This document shows positions 53,026-60,000 of a DNA stretch of 60,000 bases, piece after piece. Numbering within the stretch: the first letter of the stretch is position 1; each line of letters opens with the position of its first letter. The notes beneath the pieces were generated by a model that was not told where the DNA came from, made no database searches, and saw only the letters and a list, made by a program, of their open reading frames with translations. Position numbers and translations under genes: made by a program. The stretch covers positions 7,825,001 through 7,885,000 of the forward strand of contig NC_092671.1 of assembly GCF_964355755.1 (NCBI RefSeq). The letters run 5' to 3'. The stretch comes from Antedon mediterranea. Taxonomy: Eukaryota; Echinodermata; Crinoidea; Comatulida; Antedonidae.

Positions 53026-55216
53026 GCTGGTTCAACAAGATTTAGGAAAATAATAAGTCAAATGATTACTGTATTTATTAAATGCAAGCTTAGAAAAATC
53101 AGTTGTAAGCATATACAATGTGATATAAATAACAGAAGAGAAATAATTAAACTTTTTGTAAACAAACTAACGAAACAAATGGTAACCTTCACTTTAGGTC
53201 TTCTCATTTCCATTTATTACCTCTTAGTTATGACTAAAAGTGTTTGCAATGTTTTGGCGGTCTTCTTTGAAGTTTGCTTTTCAATTCAATCAAGAATCAT
53301 AAAACAAAATGACAATTACAAGACAACTAGTAAAGCTCAATGCAGGATACTACAACCGATTCAATTAATAATCATTTCCTTTAGTTTTGACTGAATACCG
53401 CCGATCGCACTTTGTCAATGGTGTATGGTTTTTGTATTTTAGGGAATCCCTTTGACATCAAACTGCCGAGTAGGCCAAAGGCCACACACAATTTTACACT
53501 CTAGACCGCTAAATTAAAAACACAACTTAATGTATTATTACGTCAACACACGCTTTCATATCGATTTGATCATGGATGTTTTACCTACATCATTTAACTG
53601 AGGCCTTAAAAAATCTAATGTTAATAATAATAATGTGACCGAAAAATAAAGAAATAAAAGAAACTTATATCAACAGTGTTAGATAGTATATAAGTTGACA
53701 TTGATTAATTCATATTTATTCATTAAAATTTAAATTATTTATTTATAATTACTGTTTTTTTAATCATATAAATGGTCTATGGGTGATGGAATGTACAACA
53801 TAACCATAAACACATATTAAGGTATATGCCTAAATATATACATAATCTAATTCTAAGCAGGAACACTTATATTTAGTATTAGTATATCGTTAAAATGTTA
53901 TAATGAAACTGTGAAAGTTTTTGGGCAATTGTGTAAGGCTAAACAATATCCCGTTTTCTGCATCTTTTGTTATTACAATAAAGATTAAATTGTATAAATA
54001 TTAGACTCCGTTATAATACACTATGCACACTATATCCATAGGCTTACATTACATATAAAACATTGAATTCGTAAGTACTGCTATGTACTTGTTGTTTGTA
54101 CTTTTTGGAATCGTAGATCAAAATAGATCACTTAAATAAACGCTGAGGGGAATCGGAAGGATTAAACAGTCGTCCACTCCATCGAATTAGTAGGCTATAT
54201 TATACTAAATAGGCTGATTGGTCACTCGGAAAAGAAGAACAGTCAAAAAAAATTTGACTTAAGTGTCCAGTTCTTCCTCTTTTTGATAACATGTCTAATT
54301 TATCTGATTGAACTAATTGAATCAGTGTTTAGTCATAAGAGAACATAGCCGCTTTAAAGTAACTAGAAATTCACAAATCACTTATCGTATTAAATTGAAA
54401 TAATTAACTACACACCTTCGTACTTATATACTATTATAAATCGTAATTAGTATAGTTAAGGTAGTTGATGATGTCTATTCGTACGTGTATAGCATTCACG
54501 TCACAACACTGGTAATAAATGAACACAAATAAGAAGATAAAAAAATTATTTAAAAAATTTTAAATTTATACAATTTCACATTATGTAATTTACACATAAA
54601 TGTATATAACTTATATAAATCAAAATACCAAATGTTTATATTTATAACTCGCAAGAAATAAAACTAAAATTAAGTGACTTTAAAAACATGGTATAAAAAA
54701 ACTAATATATATTTTTAATTTATATTATTACAACTACACCTTACTCGTCATTATAGATTTAGGCCTACGTATCTTTTTCTGGTGGATACCTTACAGTTCC
54801 TATTTGGTCACCAGCCACACATTTCTCTTAAATATATGAATGTATATTTATATGATGTTTATTGTAAACTAATTACTTTATTATTTGTGGAAATCAATAA
54901 AAAAAACAATAACAAATGTAAAACCAAGTTTTATGTTGAAATGAATATTTAATACAAATATAGGCCTAATATTATGAACTTTGAACTGTTTCAAAAACTT
55001 TGAACAGTTTTTAAAATATAAACGTTAAAATTAAGTTAAAGCTGTTTTAAATAAAAAGAAATGAATGCTCTTTAGCTGTTATTGATATATATTAACCGAA
55101 TTAATCGAAATTTGATTGACACAAAATAAAAACAAATGGTACGGTTAAACTACTAGAATCCCAATACTACATTTTATATCGCTATTGTCACTAGTGTGTA
55201 TGACATAAGATACAAA

Positions 55217-55560
55217 TATTAAAAAGTAGGCCTACTATTGCTAAATATTGTAGGGCCTACTCTACATATCAAATATGACGTTAACAAGGTTAACACTTAT
55301 TATTGTTCTAATATTAGTATAATGGTACAAATTGTCGTTATAATGTCATTAAAATCTATCATGTCATTTAGGATCCTCACTTTATCATTTATCATGTCAC
55401 TATTTATAGTGTGTGGGACCCAACACACAATATTAACAAGTAGGCCTAGTATTGTTAAATATTGTAAAAATCAAATTTGACACATAACGTAAAGATTAAA
55501 ACTGAAATAATTCTAATATAAGCATTAAAATCTATCATATTATTATCACAACTATCATCA
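55217..55560. repeat. Two-copy degenerate duplication, ~210 bp unit
   Basis: AATATTAAnAAGTAGGCCTA, TATTGnTAAATATTGTA and a downstream ATTAAAATCTATCAT recur in the same order: first copy about 55217-55420, second about 55428-55560. The second is shorter through internal loss. Each copy carries a TAGGCCTA. Confidence 0.6.
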
Positions 55561-57519
55561 TATTAACAGTCGTTGTGCCAATCGCCCTCCTACCTTTACC
55601 AACAAGTTTCCATTATTGATATCATTACTATGGTAACCTATAATTCATCTTTTAGAAAACATGTAAAAAAGACACAGAATCAGTACTTCTTTTCAATTGT
55701 AAACATTTAAACATATTCAATAACAAACGTTGGAATTTAAGAATATCAATAAAATCTTCGGTGCTTATAAGGTACTAACATACGAGGGCAAGTATTGATA
55801 ATGAAAGATCCATAAAGTCAGTCGGTAAACGCTGAAAAGATTAACTCATGGAAGATGTAAAGTGCCGACAAAGTATATCTACTACCTACCACCACGTAAG
55901 CTACTAGCACCTGGGTATCTTAAAAGAATATTGCAACTATTAAATTCGCTAATGAGATGGTCGACATTGTAGAAAATGCTATCTTTTTTCTATTTTTCGG
56001 CAACTTTGATTTGAAAAACTTGTTTTTACAATGGGCCTAAGGCAACAACAAGCCTATCTCCTTGTATCTTGAACCTCTTTTATATTATTTTCTAAAAAGT
56101 ATAAATTTGAGCCGATAAAAGGTATTGTACGACAATCAATAACAACGTACAGTAAACCATCTTTATTGTGATTGAAGAAAATATTGTTCCACTGAAGTTT
56201 CATTGCAACGAGTGGACTAATGGTATGAACATGATACCACAACATGTTGTTACATTAGCATGTATATTTATGGATAGAATCTCGACATTATAATTAGTAA
56301 TGTTTGATAAACACAGTGAATCATATCGTTAAAGCTATTATACGACATATTAAAGAATACTCGTTAATTTCTAAGTATGATTTTAACGCGTGGCTATGAA
56401 ACTTCTCTTAAAAATTAAACAGTGGATGTAAAGATAAAGCAAGATTTTCATTATGGCATAAAAGTAAAATGTTCATTTGGATCAATAAGGTCGAAGCCAT
56501 CAAAATTTAATACTTGCCATAACTTCCTCATATTTATAAGAACAACTAATCGGAAGTCATGGTAAATTTGTTCATTGGCGATCGAGATGATTGTAACACA
56601 AAAAACATTTCGGATGAATACTATGTTTTGTTACAAGAATTACAAAATGTTTCACCAATATCTTCTTGCATTGTATTTTCGTATTAGTTGAACCGACACG
56701 GTAAGTCTCATTTATATTTCCATCGTTTACTTTATGTCATATTTAATATTTACATTATTATGGATCAGACTAGTTAACAACTTGCTTTTATATAAAACTC
56801 ATTGAAACAGAATTCTGCAAACAATCACACCAGATATGGCTATGTTAGGGTATCACTGAAACTTAATTGAAAACAGAGTGTTTTATGCAAACAATTTACT
56901 AGTATCGAAGGCCTACAACTTCAACAAATATTTTCAGAAAATCTATTGTTTCATATGCCAAACCTCTTTCAAATAGTAAGGAACATACTTTATGTTGCTA
57001 TATTAGACACATATATTTTGTTTTCACTTGTTAGAACCCATTGCCAGTGACATTTGTATAATTATTCGCTTCATGGCAAATCATATTTCAATACATTTAT
57101 ACTGACAAGTTTCGCATTGATGACCTGAACTAAGTTACTTTAGATTTGGCAACTATTTTTAGACTCATTTTCTGGAGACAAAACAACATCTTTAAATCAT
57201 ACAATTAGAGCAAATATAACAACTTTCTAGCTGCCACAGACAAAATGTTTTTAATGTGCAGCAAATCAAAAGTAAAGTATCTATTCCAACCGAAACGCTG
57301 ATCTATTTTCATCATTGCTCTTGTGAAAAATTAACAATATCGAACGCTGTAACGAAATTTCAAAAGCGGCCGGACTTAGGCAAAGATTGTTAACCAAATC
57401 AAAGGTGTCAGTAAAACATGTTTTAAAATAAACAATATTGTCAATGGTCAAGATACATAAGTCTTCACTTTGTCAACCAGTTCAAATTTCTAAAATATTA
57501 ATTTATTTGTTTAAATTTT

Positions 57520-57926
57520 AAAAATAAATTAAATAAGGAAAGATATGATAAATGATTATAGTGAATAATCATAACAAAATATTTCATAAGCTCATAGGCC
57601 TATCAATCGCTAATTCTAACCTAATTCTAACAAGTTTGTAATATTGCTAAATGTAATGTTTACCTATACATTAGGCCTATATCTAATTTTACATGGCACT
57701 ATATTATACCATTATTTCTTTTACTTTAGTATTATTATTATTTATTTCACTTAAGTTGAAAAATAAATGTAATAAGGAAAGATATGATAAATAATCATAA
57801 CTAAATATTCCATAGGCTCATATCCATCGCTAATTCTAACAAGTTTGTAATAAATGTATTGTATTGTTTACCTGTATTATATCTAATTTTATATGGCACT
57901 AATATATCATTATTTCTTTTACTTTA
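57520..57926. repeat. Two-copy tandem duplication, ~210 and ~167 bp
   Basis: AAAATAAATnnAATAAGGAA, AGATATGATAAAT, ATCGCTAATTCTAAC, AAGTTTGTAAT, TTTACCT, TATATCTAATTTTA, ATGGCACT and TATTTCTTTTACTTTA occur in the same order in 57520-57728 and 57760-57926. The second copy has several small deletions and lacks both TAGGCCTA words of the first. Confidence 0.8.
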
Positions 57927-60000
57927 AAAAAAAGTAATTAACATTAACACAAACAAAAGGAAAAGAGATAAGTTCGGTTGCATTCATACAGCCATTTGAC
58001 CATTCATAACATAGGACAGTGGGTCCTTCAGCCTATGGTTTAAAATGTAAATGAACATATTATAGTCATTTATTACTACAAAAAACATGTTTTCTAAGCA
58101 ATTGGAATATTTCTATTTAATATAGAATAATGGGAGCCCAATTCTATATTTAGGTATTTTATACAGATCCAATAATACTACTGTATACTCAGTATAAATA
58201 TGAACAACAACTACAAGTGTGTTTGGTCGTGTTCAAAAAGAAAAATGTTTTAATACTAAAACAGTTGAAATTCACAAAATACAATTTTCATATAATTTTA
58301 GGTGATTGTTGAGTTTATATTACCGGTACTTATAGAAACCTACAGAACATTGTTAACTCACTAAAATTCTTATTCTGAATTTACAAATTATTTTTTGTAC
58401 TCTTTCTCCATCCCAAAATAATCCTACCAATCCATAGCATGGTTTTAGAAAGGAAGAAAAAAAAGCAACTCATCTAATTAAACAAATGAATTATGAAATA
58501 GATAATAAAATATCTCGGGAATGAAATTTCGACTGCAAAAATGTTGAATACAATAGATGGAATTTGAAACACAACAGAGGTTGTGTGTATATGTACACAT
58601 ATAGTCTTTTTATTGTAAGTATGTTTCTGGAATATGGATGTTATATATTGAAATAAATGTTTAATCAGTATTATAGAAAACAATTACAATAACTTTATCT
58701 ATATAAGTGATATTAACTAAAAGAAAATAGAAATTAATGATATAGTTGATTCGTTGGTATTCGACTTGAAATTAAATTACGCCAGCACAATAATCCAATA
58801 TTATAATTGCATCTGTTTTTTAAAGATAACATTGACAATTTTTTTCAAAATCGTTTCAGACTCAAATTATGAAAATAATGTATCTTTAGGCCTATGTACT
58901 GTATGTTTATACATTAATTGTTGATTAAAATAAAATCCCGTGTATATTCGAATGGGGACATGTAGATCTATATTTGATCTTTTGGATTTAAATCACACTA
59001 TTCATTGTTAAATATTTAAGTCTTAACCTCAAATGTGGGCCACTCATTTCTTGATATTCTATAAGACGAAATTCCGTTCTGCCAGGCATTTAGTTTCCAA
59101 GGGTTAGAGTTAAGTTATCCTTATGTAGAGTTTCATTGGCAAGTGATGACATATAATGATAGAAGTTTACTCCCAAATTTTAAGATGTATTTTTCTCTGA
59201 AAATGACCACAAAACTATCAGAAAGTATACTTGTTAATTGACCAACCAATTTGAGAAAACATGAAATTACTAAAATCTTAGAGTCCAAGAAAAAAATCAC
59301 TTTAACGCGACTTAGATTTCAGCCGTATGGTAATATTCATTCATTCGTTTATTTGTTCAAAATCATTGTCTTGTACACAAGACAACATTCAACTGAAATC
59401 AAGTAAAATTATTATTTATTCATTTTCAAAATAACAGTTACATGTAAGCAAGTGAGGGGGAAAAATTAAAGACGTAAAAAGCTTGGGCTGCTCAGAAACA
59501 GAACGAATTATACTTAACAATATTATTCCGAAACGGCATTCCTCAAAGAATACATTAAACAAGTAATTATTTTAATATAAATGTAAAGATATGGTATTGA
59601 TTCTTATTCGTAGATATTATTAATGTAGTAATATTACATTTTTAGGCTGTACAAAGGTTATTCGATTCAGTAAGGTGACAACAAAAACAGGTGCATTTTG
59701 ATTTCACCTTGTTGGCAGATGGACTTATAACTCAAATCTCTCTGAGTTACCATTATACAAAGTGTCATTAAATACAAATCAATAGAAACAATAAGATTTA
59801 ACCATGATCTGAGCAGTAATGACAATCCCTAACATAATTTAAGAAAACAGTACTTTCTCTATCAATTTGTTTGGGATTGTAGGCTACATTTAATTTCTAC
59901 CATATATATATCAAGTAACAAAAAAAGTGTCGTTGTAAGGAACACACAACAATAACGTATAGAACAATTGAATATAAAAGTAAAATGAAGTAGAGCTATA

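Larger units (their letters stand above)
34043..60000. other. Gene-free flank upstream of the minus-strand Hox gene
   Basis: About 26 kb with no exon I can defend on either strand; reading frames are short and Ile/Lys/Phe/Tyr-rich as expected from AT-rich DNA. Supported content: a MITE relative (35300), a G-tract (39652), a TGATGA-rich patch (41010), an ATT microsatellite with hairpin (43640), a G+C-richer patch (45418), one protein-like open frame (47087), two forward CTCF-like motifs (52447, 53007) and two local duplications (55217, 57520). If this is a cluster end, it may be the regulatory flank beyond the last Hox gene. TAGGCCTA palindromes are especially dense here. Confidence 0.65.

Noticed and set aside
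52972-53394. 140-codon plus-strand open frame
   Set aside because: Longest frame outside the Hox gene, but it has no ATG at its start, is Ile/Lys/Phe/Thr-rich as AT-rich DNA predicts, and shows no domain or homeobox-like conservation.
1-60000. CRISPR arrays, operons, ribosome binding sites, riboswitches
   Set aside because: The window is animal nuclear DNA with spliced genes; no regularly spaced repeats or bacterial gene organisation are present.

Overview
The window reads as nuclear DNA of a bilaterian animal: very AT-rich (roughly 30% G+C by eye), short non-coding spacers full of small repeats, and spliced genes. The only clear genes are two posterior-class Hox genes with Hox11/13-type homeodomains. 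Their closest relatives, as far as I can judge without a search, are the Hox11/13 genes of ambulacrarians (echinoderms and hemichordates), so an echinoderm or hemichordate Hox cluster end is the best reading. I cannot fix the species or class.

Layout. Positions 1-2749 are probably the intron of a plus-strand Hox gene whose first exon lies left of the window. Its homeobox exon is 2750-3015. A 20 kb gene-free spacer follows (3016-23319), with several small repeats and candidate MITEs. A second Hox gene lies on the minus strand: homeobox exon 23320-23630, a 9.8 kb intron (23631-33443) that carries a ~380 bp foldback element, and first exon 33444-33918, with a TATA-like box at 34035-34042. Together the exons give a complete 261-residue protein. 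From about 34.1 kb to 60 kb I see no convincing gene: the stretch is AT-rich non-coding DNA with simple repeats, local duplications and fragments of mobile elements.

How the genes relate. The two Hox genes point at each other (tail to tail). Their homeodomains agree at 49 of 60 positions, and the homeobox exons begin in the same codon phase, so they look like paralogues from a local duplication with one copy inverted. The plus-strand gene keeps a Trp-Met motif nine residues before the homeodomain (PBX/hexapeptide-like); the minus-strand gene has none there.

What stands out beyond the genes: the 8-base palindrome TAGGCCTA occurs about 37 times where chance predicts about 0.5, with a weaker excess of TACCGGTA; five strong CTCF-like motifs lie near the two ends of the window, reverse-oriented on the far left and forward-oriented on the right; and one dispersed repeat carries a hammerhead-ribozyme-like core. 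No tRNA, rRNA, CRISPR array or other protein-coding gene could be supported.
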